A DNA stretch of 51,936 bases, taken from Aeromonas molluscorum 848. GTDB lineage: Bacteria > Pseudomonadota > Gammaproteobacteria > Enterobacterales > Aeromonadaceae. The notes below the pieces were generated by a model that saw only the letters and a list, made by a program, of their open reading frames with translations, ran no database searches and was not told the origin of the DNA. Shown here one piece after another: positions 1 to 11,424 of this stretch; the first letter of the stretch is position 1, and every line of letters starts with the position of its first letter. The stretch spans positions 1-51,936 of the forward strand of contig NZ_AQGQ01000007.1 in assembly GCF_000388115.1 (NCBI RefSeq). Reading direction: 5' to 3'. Made by a program: the position numbers and the translations under genes.

Positions 1-2
1 AA

Positions 3-659
3 ATGCTGACCGCCTCCCACCAACAAGCCACCCGGCAGGCGCAATACCCGCTGTTCATGAAGCCCGATGCCCCCATCGCCGTGCCGGATGTGGCCAAAGT
101 GCTGAGCGCCACCTATGAGGGAACACCGCTCGCTGGCAAGGCGGAGCGACCGATCCGCATCGACAGGCAGCTCGAATCCCACGTGATCCAGCTGCGCAAG
201 GAGATGCCCAAGGAGCTGCAGGGGATCATCTGGCAGAGCTACGGCGTGCTGGCCGAATCCGTGATGGTGCCGATCTACAGCCCGCTGGAATCCTACCCTT
301 TGCCCTATCGCACTGGCAGCGACAGCTACTCCGATGACTCCGCCTACTGGCAGTTCCGCAGCCTGACCGCGCTGGCCAACACCAACCCGGACAAGTATCT
401 GCCGCTGCTGCGCAGCGTCTGGAGCAAGGAGAGCGCCAAGCTCTACAAGGAGGTGACCATGCTCGACAAAACCCTCAAACAGAGTTATGCCAGCGACAAG
501 GCCACGGCGCTTGGGCTGGCGGCAGATTATTCCTACGGCCAGCTGGAGCAGACCTATCAGATGGCCAAGGATCTGCGCTACAAGCTGATGACGGATCTCA
601 CCAAGAGTACGGAGAAGAAGTACTCGGAAGAGGAGTTCAAGAAGATAATGAGCCTCTAA
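3..659 (+). CDS. C69-family dipeptidase, C-terminal part (5' end outside window)
   Basis: The 218 visible residues resemble the C-terminal half of PepD-type (C69/U34) dipeptidases. These are N-terminal-nucleophile hydrolases that cleave dipeptides. The recognisable part is the stretch with SVMVPIYSPLESYPLPY followed by the YWQFRSLTALANTNPDKYLP region and a charged helical tail. The catalytic N-terminal Cys and most of the Ntn core would lie upstream of the window, so the first ATG here is probably internal. The gene ends in TAA and a hairpin terminator follows 16 bases later. Family assignment rests on this C-terminal resemblance only, so it is moderate; that the gene is truncated by the window edge is more certain. 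Confidence 0.7.
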   Translation: MLTASHQQATRQAQYPLFMKPDAPIAVPDVAKVLSATYEGTPLAGKAERPIRIDRQLESHVIQLRKEMPKELQGIIWQSYGVLAESVMVPIYSPLESYPLPYRTGSDSYSDDSAYWQFRSLTALANTNPDKYLPLLRSVWSKESAKLYKEVTMLDKTLKQSYASDKATALGLAADYSYGQLEQTYQMAKDLRYKLMTDLTKSTEKKYSEEEFKKIMSL

Positions 660-675
660 CCCGGGCCATCAAAAC

Positions 676-703
676 AAAGAGGCACCCCAGGGTGCCTCTT
701 TTC
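676..703. terminator. Rho-independent terminator between the dipeptidase gene and ydfG
   Basis: The 8-bp stem GAGGCACC/GGTGCCTC closes a 4-base loop, with an A-run on the left and a T-run on the right. It can therefore end the plus-strand dipeptidase gene and the convergent ydfG transcript. Confidence 0.85.
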
Positions 704-722
704 ATTTCATCGGGCGGAGCAC

Positions 723-1469
723 TCAGCCACGGCTGATATGCAGAGGGCCGAAGGTCTGGGCCACCGGCATGATCTCTATGCTGTTGATATTGACATGGGC
801 GGGCTGCTCACCGATCCAGAGCACGGTATTGGCGATATCCTCCGGCTGAATGGCCTGCACCCCCTGATAGACGGTCGCCGCCTTGGCGTCATCCCCATGG
901 AAGCGCACGTTGGAGAACTCGGTGCCGCCGCACAGGCCTGGCTCCACATTGGTAACCCGCACCGCCGAGCCTGCCAGATCGGCACGCAGGTTCAGGCTGA
1001 ACTGCTTAACGAATGCCTTGGTAGCGCCATAGACGTTGCCGCCCGGGTAGGGATAGGTGCCGGCGATGGAGCCAATGTTGATCACATGGCCACGGTTGCG
1101 TGCCACCATGCCCGGCAGCAAGAGCCGGGTTACCAGGGTCAGGCCACTGATGTTGGTGGCAATCATCTGCTCCCAATCATCAAGATCCGACTGGTGGGCC
1201 GGCGCCAGTCCCAGGGCCAGACCGGCATTGTTGACCAGCAGGTCCACCTCGCGCCAGTCTGCGGGCAATCCCTCCAGGGCTGATCGGGTGCCCGCCTTGT
1301 CCTGCACGTCGAACACCAGTGGCAGGAAGCTGTCGCCCAGCTCATCGCCCAGGGCGGCCAGACGCTCGGCGCGTCGCCCAGTGCCAATCACCCTGTGCCC
1401 CGCTTTTACCAGCGCGCGGCTGATCGCCTCACCAAAACCGGACGAAGCGCCCGTTACCATTGCAATCAT
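723..1469 (-). CDS. ydfG: NADP-dependent short-chain dehydrogenase YdfG (3-hydroxy acid / malonic semialdehyde reductase)
   Basis: This is a classical SDR of 248 residues, the same length as E. coli YdfG and alignable end to end. The Rossmann motif TGASSGFG is at about residues 6-13, followed by the TGRR arginine pair that selects NADP. NNAG lies near residue 81, and the catalytic Ser with YGATK (Tyr-x-x-x-Lys) near residues 134-151. E. coli YdfG oxidises L-serine and L-allo-threonine and reduces malonic semialdehyde in the cytoplasm. The ATG is preceded by AAGGAGG at good spacing. The gene is followed by the terminator at 676-703 and lies downstream of the DUF3624 and GNAT genes on the same strand. 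Confidence 0.93.
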   Translation of the reverse strand: MIAMVTGASSGFGEAISRALVKAGHRVIGTGRRAERLAALGDELGDSFLPLVFDVQDKAGTRSALEGLPADWREVDLLVNNAGLALGLAPAHQSDLDDWEQMIATNISGLTLVTRLLLPGMVARNRGHVINIGSIAGTYPYPGGNVYGATKAFVKQFSLNLRADLAGSAVRVTNVEPGLCGGTEFSNVRFHGDDAKAATVYQGVQAIQPEDIANTVLWIGEQPAHVNINSIEIMPVAQTFGPLHISRG

Positions 1470-1529
1470 CTGAGCCTCCTTGGCTGCTATTCAAATCGGT
1501 TGTCGAAGATGTTCATGCTTGTAGATGTA

Positions 1530-1769
1530 TCAGTCGAGCTCGCGCCCCCTGATCTTGCGCCAGACAAAAACCAGCAGGTGCAACGCAAACAGCGCCGAGC
1601 CGGCGAGCCCGAACAGGAGAGCCGTCAGGGCATTGACCGAGCTGTCCGCCCCCAGCCACCACCAGGCTGTCCACCCCGTCAGGCCGATGACCAGGGTCTG
1701 GATGGCGCAGACGGGGCAGCGACCCAGCTTGGCGCGGATGGCTGTCGCGAGACAGATCTCACAGCTCAC
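1530..1769 (-). CDS. DUF3624 family small membrane protein
   Basis: The 79-residue protein matches what I recall of DUF3624: an N-terminal pair of CxxC-like elements (Cys 3, 6, 18 and 21), a tryptophan-rich membrane segment (about 24-41) and a second membrane segment (about 48-70) ending in basic residues. The function of the family is unknown. The paired cysteines could bind a metal or be redox active, which is inference. I place the start at the GTG at 1767-1769, which gives the N-terminus MSCEIC. The reading frame stays open further upstream, but that part lies inside the GNAT gene and does not resemble the family. The GTG overlaps the last 11 bases of the GNAT gene, suggesting translational coupling. 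Confidence 0.75.
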   Translation of the reverse strand: MSCEICLATAIRAKLGRCPVCAIQTLVIGLTGWTAWWWLGADSSVNALTALLFGLAGSALFALHLLVFVWRKIRGRELD

Positions 1770-2262
1770 GGAGATAACCCGGTATGGCGACGGCGCCCGT
1801 CTTCTTGGGTTCGTGCAATCGCAGCACCAGTCGATGGGCGTGTTGATCCCGGCCGTAATAATCGGGCAGTCGTTGCTGGGCCTTGAAGCCGAGTCGCTGG
1901 TAGAGAGGCAGCGCTTCATCGTTGCCATCGGCCACTTCGAGTCGGATGGCGCCCCAGCCCTGCGCCTTGCCCTTGGCTATCACCTGCTCAAGCAGACGAC
2001 GGGCCCAGCCCTGGCGCCGCATCCGCCAATGAATGGCCAGGGTCTGGATCACCAATCGATCCCAGCCTTTGTGTTCCAGCAGGCAGAGATAGCCCATCAG
2101 CTGACCCTTGGCATCGTGCAACAGCAGGGTATGTCCTTTTGCGTGACTGAGCAGATAGTGCCAGCGATTGCGGCCGAAGGCGACCTCGGGCGGGAAGCAG
2201 TAACGCTCCAGTTTTACGATTGCACCCAGATCATCGGGACGGGCGGCGCGCAGGGTCAACAC
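1759..2262 (-). CDS. GNAT family N-acetyltransferase (RimI-like)
   Basis: This is a single-domain Gcn5-related acetyltransferase of 167 residues. The acetyl-CoA pyrophosphate-binding motif RRQGWA follows the beta-4 strand LVIQTLAIHW. It is followed by the LEVADGNDEALPLYQRLGF signature common to RimI and other protein or amino-acid acetyltransferases. The substrate cannot be read from sequence. I use the GTG at 2260-2262, which has GAGGA eight bases upstream; the ATG 57 bases further upstream has no such site. The gene is divergent from an ATP-grasp ligase 186 bp away and overlaps the DUF3624 gene downstream. Families of RimK-like ligases often travel with GNAT genes, so a joint role in modifying a peptide or amino acid is a reasonable guess. 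Confidence 0.88.
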   Translation of the reverse strand: MLTLRAARPDDLGAIVKLERYCFPPEVAFGRNRWHYLLSHAKGHTLLLHDAKGQLMGYLCLLEHKGWDRLVIQTLAIHWRMRRQGWARRLLEQVIAKGKAQGWGAIRLEVADGNDEALPLYQRLGFKAQQRLPDYYGRDQHAHRLVLRLHEPKKTGAVAIPGYLREL

Positions 2263-2308
2263 AGGGGAGTCCTCGTTTGAGTTATTTATCTTCAGCACCA
2301 GAAATGCG

Positions 2309-2323
2309 ACTTGTATCACAAGT
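2309..2323. promoter_or_regulatory. Dyad in the divergent GNAT / ATP-grasp promoter region
   Basis: The perfect inverted repeat ACTTG-TATCA-CAAGT sits between the two divergent genes, 47 bp from the GNAT start and 126 bp from the ligase start. Dyads of this size can be repressor operators, but none is identified here and the site could be chance. Confidence 0.3.
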
Positions 2324-2448
2324 TACCAAAGCGTCATATTAGGCACTCTAACCTCTTGTCCCCCCTCGCGCCATGGTCGTGCTGTCGGTGCATCGAAGCC
2401 CACCGGGGATACTGCCATACCGGCAGCCTCATCCCTGGAGTCGAAAAT

Positions 2449-3888
2449 ATGAGTACTTATGTCATTGTCGAGGAGCCGGGTGACTGGCCCTGTCATGGCG
2501 ACTACCTGCTGACCGCCCGTTCCTATTTGCAACATGGCCTGCCAACGACCGGGGGACGTGGTCGCATCATCAACCTCTGCCGCAGTCTGGATCACCTGAG
2601 TGCCGGCTACTATTGCTCGCTGTTGGCTCAGGCCCGTGGCCACCACTGCCTGCCCGGGCTGCAAGCCATCAGTGTGCTGCAACCCCAGCAGCCGCCGGCC
2701 AAGCTGTGGCGCAAGCTGCAAGGCTGGCTGGCCCAGCAGAACGAAGACAGGATCCGGGTGCGCGCCATCTTCGGTCAATGTGAACAAGAGGCGCTGGCAG
2801 GGCTGGCTCGTTACTACTATGGCCTGAGCCAGCTGCCGCTCCAGGAGCTGACTCTGAAGCGCGGCCGCCACGGCTGGTCGGTGCGCCAACAGCAGAGCCT
2901 GTCACCCCTGGCCCTTGGCGAGGGAGAGCGCGCCCTGATGCTGAGCCATGTCCAGTCCCTGGTCGGTGATCAGGCCGAGCCCAGCACACCGCGCTACCAG
3001 CTCGCCATACTGGCAGATCCCGCCGATGGCCGCGCCAGCAGCGATGAACTGGCGCTGGCTCGCTTCATCCGGGCCGCGGCCGCTCAGGGGATCCACGCCG
3101 AGATCCTCGCCCCCAACGCCATAGAGCGGCTGCCCGAATTCGACAGCCTCTGGCTGAGATCCGAAACGGCCGTCGGCCACTACACCTTCGAGTTTGCCCG
3201 TCGGGCCGAGCAGCTAAAGATGCCGGTCATCGACAGCTCCCGCGCCATTCTCGCCTGCAGCAACAAGCTTTACCTCTATGAGTTGATGGTGCGCAGCGGC
3301 GTGGCCATGCCACCGACTATGGTGGTCACCCGTCGCGGACGTCATCAGGTAGACGAGCTGGTGCAGCGACTTGGCCTGCCGCTGATGGTGAAAATCCCGG
3401 ACGGCGCCCAGGGGCGTGATCTGGCCATGGCAAGTGACGAGCAGCAGCTCGTCCGCCTGCTGGAAGAGGGGCTGAGTCGTTCCGCCCTCTTGCTGATACA
3501 GAGCCGGATCCCGGCCGAGTTTGACTGGCGCATCGGTTTTCTCGACGGCTCTCCTCTGTTTGCCTGCCGCCGCTACCGCCCCGAACCCGGCAATCGCATC
3601 CGTCGCCGCAAGCACCCCCTCGACATGAGCCGGATCGAGGCCATGCCGCTGACCGAAGTACCAGAACGGGTATTGCAGATGGCGCGGCGGGCCGTGCATC
3701 AGCTCGGCACTGGCCTGTTTGGGGTGGATCTGCGTCAGCAGGGGCGCGATTGTGTACTGCTAGAGATCATCGACAACCCCTGGATCCGTGGCGACATCGA
3801 GGATAAAGAGGCACCGGATCTCTACGATCGGCTGGCCCGGGCCTTTCGCGAGCGCCTGGAAAACCGGGGGCTGCAAGCCCTGACATGA
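2449..3888 (+). CDS. RimK-like ATP-grasp ligase with N-terminal RLAN domain
   Basis: The 479-residue protein has an N-terminal alpha/beta region (about 1-190) typical of the RLAN domain found only before RimK-like ATP-grasp enzymes. A pre-ATP-grasp segment follows, then an ATP-grasp domain (about 265-465). Visible ATP-grasp elements are SNKLYLYELM, the ATP-lysine strand LPLMVKIPDGAQG, the DWRIGFLDG strand, and the metal-binding EIIDNPWIRGDIEDK, in place of the usual E-x-N-x-NP. Such enzymes join a carboxylate to an amine using ATP; the substrate of this subfamily is unknown. The ATG at 2449 has TGGAG upstream. It faces rimK across a shared terminator and is divergent from a GNAT gene, so three amide or acyl modifying enzymes sit together. 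Confidence 0.9.
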   Translation: MSTYVIVEEPGDWPCHGDYLLTARSYLQHGLPTTGGRGRIINLCRSLDHLSAGYYCSLLAQARGHHCLPGLQAISVLQPQQPPAKLWRKLQGWLAQQNEDRIRVRAIFGQCEQEALAGLARYYYGLSQLPLQELTLKRGRHGWSVRQQQSLSPLALGEGERALMLSHVQSLVGDQAEPSTPRYQLAILADPADGRASSDELALARFIRAAAAQGIHAEILAPNAIERLPEFDSLWLRSETAVGHYTFEFARRAEQLKMPVIDSSRAILACSNKLYLYELMVRSGVAMPPTMVVTRRGRHQVDELVQRLGLPLMVKIPDGAQGRDLAMASDEQQLVRLLEEGLSRSALLLIQSRIPAEFDWRIGFLDGSPLFACRRYRPEPGNRIRRRKHPLDMSRIEAMPLTEVPERVLQMARRAVHQLGTGLFGVDLRQQGRDCVLLEIIDNPWIRGDIEDKEAPDLYDRLARAFRERLENRGLQALT

Positions 3889-3911
3889 ACCTTATCCTGG
3901 TGTCGGATACG

Positions 3912-3939
3912 ACAGAGGGGAGCCTGAGCTCCCCTCTGT
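3912..3939. terminator. Bidirectional terminator between the RLAN ligase and rimK
   Basis: A 12-bp GC-rich stem (ACAGAGGGGAGC with its complement) closes a CTGA loop between two convergent genes. The flanking T-run is short, so termination may be moderate. Confidence 0.7.
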
Positions 3940-3981
3940 TATTGAGCCCCGCTGACCCATTGCCGGTGCCAGCTCGGGGAC

Positions 3982-4878
3982 TCACTCCGCCGGCTTGTGC
4001 TTGCGACTCGCCTTGAGCTCCAGATACTCGATGATCTTGCCCGCCACATCCTTGCCAGAAGCCGCTTCCACCCCCTGCAGACCGGGGGAGGAGTTAACCT
4101 CCAGCACCAGCGGACCACGGGCGCTGCGCAGTATGTCGACACCGGCCACGTCCAGCCCCATGATCTTGGCGGCCTGAACCGCTGTCGCCCGCTCTTCCGG
4201 GGTGATCTTGATCGCCTCGGCCGTACCGCCCCGATGCAGGTTGGAGCGAAACTCCCCCGGCTGGGCCTGGCGGCGCATGGCGGCGACCACCTTGCCGTTG
4301 ACCACCAGGCAGCGAATATCGGCGCCATCGGCTTCGCGGATGAACTCCTGCACCAGGATGTTGTTGTTGGTCTGGATGAAGGCCTCGATCACGCTCTCGG
4401 CAGCCTTCTGGGTCTCGCAGAGCACCACGCCTATCCCCTGGGTTCCCTCCAGCAGCTTCACCACCAGGGGGGCGCCCCCCACCATCTTGATGAGATCCGG
4501 CACATCATGGGTGCTGTGGGCATAACCTGTCACCGGCAGACCGATACCATGACGTGACAGCAGCTGCATGGCGCGCAATTTATCGCGGGAGCGGGAGATG
4601 GCCACCGAACTGTTGAGGGCCATGGTGCTCATCATCTCGAACTGGCGCAGTACGGCGGTGCCGTAAAAGGTGATGCTGGCGCCAATGCGCGGGATCACCG
4701 CATCATAATTTCCGAGCTCGCCCCCTTCATAATGGATGGAGGGATTATGGGAGGCGATATTCATGTAGCAGCGCAGGGTGTCGAGCACCTCGACCTCATG
4801 ACCACGGGCACGAGCCACCTCGACCAGGCGGCGAGTGGAGTAGTTTCTGGGCTCACGGGATAAAATTGCAATCTTCAT
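3982..4878 (-). CDS. rimK: Ribosomal protein S6--L-glutamate ligase RimK
   Basis: The 298-residue protein aligns along its whole length with E. coli RimK (300 residues), which adds glutamates to the C-terminus of ribosomal protein S6 and can also make poly-glutamate. It starts [15 protein letters not shown], carries [17 protein letters not shown], the glycine-rich ATP loop [11 protein letters not shown], and ends the ATP-grasp domain with [25 protein letters not shown], which contains the Mg-binding E-V-N. I chose the ATG at 4876-4878 because it matches the family N-terminus; the open frame extends 36 codons further upstream without similarity. A weak GGA lies upstream. Its neighbour is a second, differently built RimK-like ligase. 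Confidence 0.93.
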   Translation of the reverse strand: MKIAILSREPRNYSTRRLVEVARARGHEVEVLDTLRCYMNIASHNPSIHYEGGELGNYDAVIPRIGASITFYGTAVLRQFEMMSTMALNSSVAISRSRDKLRAMQLLSRHGIGLPVTGYAHSTHDVPDLIKMVGGAPLVVKLLEGTQGIGVVLCETQKAAESVIEAFIQTNNNILVQEFIREADGADIRCLVVNGKVVAAMRRQAQPGEFRSNLHRGGTAEAIKITPEERATAVQAAKIMGLDVAGVDILRSARGPLVLEVNSSPGLQGVEAASGKDVAGKIIEYLELKASRKHKPAE

Positions 4879-5025
4879 GAAAGTTCCGCTAGGAGGCAGT
4901 GCCTGGGCAGGATAGGGCGGGAGAGTATAAGGTGCCACAGCGCCATGACAACGCCAATCGTTTATCCTGACAACAAGACAATCCACACAAAAAGTGCAAA
5001 ATATCGGATGCTGTCATCCAGATGT

Positions 5026-5058
5026 AAAACGGCGGCTCCATAGTGGAACCGCCGTTTT
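5026..5058 (-). terminator. Rho-independent terminator of metH
   Basis: On the minus strand a 15-bp stem with one G-U pair (AAAACGGCGG arm) closes a 3-base loop and ends in TTTT. It lies 36 bp after the metH stop codon. Confidence 0.85.
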
Positions 5059-5093
5059 CATGGGGCTGATGGTCAGCCTGGCTGACGCGCGTC

Positions 5094-8765
<3,672 letters not shown>

Positions 8766-8827
8766 CGCTCTTCCCTCTTACATCCATGCAACTGCGTGGC
8801 TTCATCCTAACAGCAAAGAAAAAAAAT

Positions 8828-8851
8828 GGAAATCTAGCCGTCTATCTGTCT
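8828..8851 (-). promoter_or_regulatory. Candidate MetJ operator upstream of metH (three tandem met boxes)
   Basis: Read on the minus strand, three contiguous 8-mers are AGACAGAT, then AGACGGCT, then AGATTTCC. Against the MetJ consensus AGACGTCT they score 5, 7 and 5 of 8. MetJ binds such tandem boxes with AdoMet as co-repressor. The array lies between divergent metH and the antiporter gene, so it could affect either. metJ itself is not in the window. Confidence 0.5.
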
Positions 8852-8966
8852 AAAACTTTCGTCTCGATACCCAAAAGTAGGTAGTGAGTAAACTATCACC
8901 ACAGAGTACCCTATGCGCGTCCTGTATGGACTCGTGCTTGCTGTAACTCCAACGAGAAAAATAAAT

Positions 8967-10241
8967 ATGAGCGTTTACTACACTCTCTGCTTCTTGGCAG
9001 CATTGGCGATTCTCATCGCCTTCGCTAACCAATATGTCCTCAAAATCCAGACCACCATCGCCATCACGGCGGGCTCCATGCTGATCTCTTTGTTGATGGT
9101 CATGTTCGGCAAGCTGGGTTGGTTCAACTTGCAACCCCTGGCCGTCTCCACCATGGAGAGCATCAACTTCCAGGACTTCCTGCTCAAGGGGATCCTGGGC
9201 TTCCTGCTGTTTGCAGGCGGGATAGGGATCAATCTGCCAGCCCTGCGAGATCAGAAGTGGGAGATCACCATTCTCGCCCTCTTCTCCACCCTGTTGTCGA
9301 CCTTCCTCATCGGCTACGGCTTCTGGGGCATCTCAGCCCTGCTGGGTTGGGATATTCCCTTTATCTACTGCATGTTGTTCGGGGCCCTCATCTCCCCCAC
9401 CGACCCTATCGCCGTGCTGGCCATCGTCAAGAAGCTCAAGGCGCCACCCCAGATCGCCATCCAGATCGAGGGTGAATCCCTATTCAACGACGGTGTGGGT
9501 CTGGTGATTTTCGTCACCGTCTTTGCCGTCGCCTTCGGCGGCAGTGAGCCTACCTTCTCGGGTGTGGCCTCTGTCTTCATGCATGAAGCCCTCGGCGGCA
9601 TACTGTTCGGTCTACTGCTCGGCCTGCTGGCCCACGTCATGATCAGCGCCACCGATGATGGTTCCCTCGAACTGTTGCTGACCCTGTGCATCCCGACCGC
9701 CGGTTTTGCCCTGGCCAACATCATGGGTGTCTCCGGTGCCCTGGCCATGGTGGTGACCGGTATCATGATCGGCAACTGGACTCGTCATACCGGCTTCTCC
9801 GAACAGAGCAAGCACTATCTGGATCACTTCTGGGAGTTGATGGATCAGTTCCTCAATGCCTTGCTGTTCCTGCTTATCGGTCTGGCGATAGTGCTGCTCG
9901 ATCTTGGCTGGGAGTTCTGGCTGTTGCCCATCATCGCCATTCCACTCTGCCTGGCGGCGCGCTTCATCAGCGTCTCCCTGCCCTATGTGGCGTTTCGCAA
10001 GTTCCGCAGCTACAACACCTTCTCCATCCGCATTCTGACCTGGGGCGGCCTGCGTGGCGGCCTGGCGATGGCGATGGCGCTGGCATTGCCAACCGACACC
10101 ATGATGCTCCCCTCCGGCGTGGACTTGCGCGAGGTGATATTGATCATGACCTATGCGGTAGTCATGTTCTCCATTGTGGTGCAGGGGATGACCATCACCC
10201 CCATGATAGAGAAAGCCAAGCGGGCCAACGGCGATTACTAG
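8967..10241 (+). CDS. CPA1-family Na+/H+ antiporter (NhaP-type)
   Basis: The protein has 424 residues and roughly a dozen hydrophobic segments. The CPA1 core is clear: LFGALISPTDPIAVLAIVKKL, with the TDP unwound-helix motif, then IEGESLFNDGVGLVIF, with the ND pair of helix 5 that carries the transported ions. RILTWGGLRGGLAMAMAL is the late-helix arginine signature. It would exchange cytoplasmic Na+ (or K+/Li+) for protons across the inner membrane and help in pH and sodium homeostasis. The ATG at 8967 has GAGA about ten bases upstream. An upstream in-frame ATG at 8913 adds a non-hydrophobic 18-residue extension and is less likely. It sits alone between metH and metA. Confidence 0.92.
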   Translation: MSVYYTLCFLAALAILIAFANQYVLKIQTTIAITAGSMLISLLMVMFGKLGWFNLQPLAVSTMESINFQDFLLKGILGFLLFAGGIGINLPALRDQKWEITILALFSTLLSTFLIGYGFWGISALLGWDIPFIYCMLFGALISPTDPIAVLAIVKKLKAPPQIAIQIEGESLFNDGVGLVIFVTVFAVAFGGSEPTFSGVASVFMHEALGGILFGLLLGLLAHVMISATDDGSLELLLTLCIPTAGFALANIMGVSGALAMVVTGIMIGNWTRHTGFSEQSKHYLDHFWELMDQFLNALLFLLIGLAIVLLDLGWEFWLLPIIAIPLCLAARFISVSLPYVAFRKFRSYNTFSIRILTWGGLRGGLAMAMALALPTDTMMLPSGVDLREVILIMTYAVVMFSIVVQGMTITPMIEKAKRANGDY

Positions 10242-10280
10242 GCTGGCTGACCCAGGCTCAACATAGGCTCTAAGGCTACA

Positions 10281-10309
10281 AAAAAGCCGCCCATCCGGGC
10301 GGCTTTTTT
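10281..10309. terminator. Bidirectional terminator between the antiporter gene and metA
   Basis: The stem GCCGCCC/GGGCGGC with loop ATCC is flanked by six A on the left and six T on the right, so it can end both convergent transcripts. Confidence 0.9.
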
Positions 10310-10334
10310 CATGGGGTAAGGCGGCAGATCACAC

Positions 10335-11282
10335 TCAGTCGCGGGGTTTTTCGTAGGTGAACACCTTGCCGATGTCCTCCAGGCGATAACTGGTGAGCTG
10401 GTAGACGTAGTAGTTGAGCCAGTTGGCAAACAGCAGGTGCCCATGACTACGCCAGCTGGCCCGTGGCGACTTGGCCGGATCGTTGTGGGGGTAGTAGTTG
10501 ACTGGCACCATGGGCTCTAGCCCCGCCTCGAGATCCCGCTTGTACTCCCCGTCCAGGGTCAGCACATCGTATTCGGGGTGACCGGTGACGAACACCTGAC
10601 GGCAATCCTTGGTGGCGGCGAGATAGACGCCAGCCTCCTCGGACTCGGCAAAGATCTGCAAGTCGGTATGGGCACGGATGAGATCGCCATCGAAGGCGGC
10701 ATAGCGGGAGTGGGGCGCCACGAAGTCGTCGTCAAAGCCACGCAGCAACGGTTCGTTCTCATCGAGCCTGTGGTGACGATAGATGCCGGAGAGCTTCTCG
10801 CCGTGGGTCTGCTTGTCCATGCCATAGAGCGCCTTGAGCGCCGCCTGCACGGCCCAGCACAGGAAGAGGGTGGAGGTGACATGCTCGTGGGACCACTCGA
10901 TGATCTCGACCACCTTGTCCCAGTAGATCACCTCTTCGAACTCCACTCGCCCCAGAGGGGCTCCGGTGATGATCATGCCGTCGTAGTTGTTGCCGCGCAC
11001 TTGCTCAAAATCGTGATAGAAGTTTTCCAGATGCGCCTGGGGGGTATTTCTGGACTCCCTGTCATCGATGCGCAGCAGGTCTACGTCAACCTGCAAGGGC
11101 GAGTTGGAGAGCATCCGCATCAGCTGGATCTCCGTCTCTATCTTCTTGGGCATCAGATTGAGGATAAGCACCCGCAGCGGGCGTATGTTCTGAGTGACGG
11201 CCCGGGATTCCGTCATGACGAAGATATTCTCCTGCCCCAATACTTCGGCGGCGGGCAACTGATCCGGGATCTTGATGGGCAT
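10335..11282 (-). CDS. metA: Homoserine O-succinyltransferase MetA
   Basis: The 315-residue protein is close in length to E. coli MetA (309) and aligns throughout. It activates L-homoserine, using succinyl-CoA in enterobacterial relatives, in the first committed step of methionine synthesis. The acyl-enzyme cysteine is in [13 protein letters not shown] (near residue 142). The catalytic His and Glu are in VTGHPEYD (near 235-238). [15 protein letters not shown] and [10 protein letters not shown] are family signatures. Acyl-donor preference (succinyl versus acetyl) cannot be settled by eye. The ATG has AGGGAG at good spacing. A three-box MetJ-like operator overlaps its promoter. E. coli MetA is also a heat-labile Lon substrate; whether this holds here is not visible. 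Confidence 0.97.
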   Translation of the reverse strand: MPIKIPDQLPAAEVLGQENIFVMTESRAVTQNIRPLRVLILNLMPKKIETEIQLMRMLSNSPLQVDVDLLRIDDRESRNTPQAHLENFYHDFEQVRGNNYDGMIITGAPLGRVEFEEVIYWDKVVEIIEWSHEHVTSTLFLCWAVQAALKALYGMDKQTHGEKLSGIYRHHRLDENEPLLRGFDDDFVAPHSRYAAFDGDLIRAHTDLQIFAESEEAGVYLAATKDCRQVFVTGHPEYDVLTLDGEYKRDLEAGLEPMVPVNYYPHNDPAKSPRASWRSHGHLLFANWLNYYVYQLTSYRLEDIGKVFTYEKPRD

Positions 11283-11308
11283 GCTGACTCCCTGTACTGC
11301 ATCGGTAA

Positions 11309-11332
11309 AAATGTCTGGACATCTAGAAGCCT
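11309..11332 (-). promoter_or_regulatory. Candidate MetJ operator at the metA promoter (three tandem met boxes)
   Basis: On the minus strand the contiguous 8-mers are AGGCTTCT, AGATGTCC and AGACATTT, each matching 6 of 8 positions of the MetJ box AGACGTCT. Just upstream lies TATTAT, a likely -10 element, so bound MetJ would block the promoter. The divergent HD-GYP gene starts 92 bp away. Confidence 0.6.
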
Positions 11333-11424
11333 ATAATAAAGCTCCCGAGCTGTCATCAGATACCTTTGTGTTCGCCCCTGCCTTTGACTAGCATACGGCT
11401 CAAGCGCCCCTCATTCCGAACACC

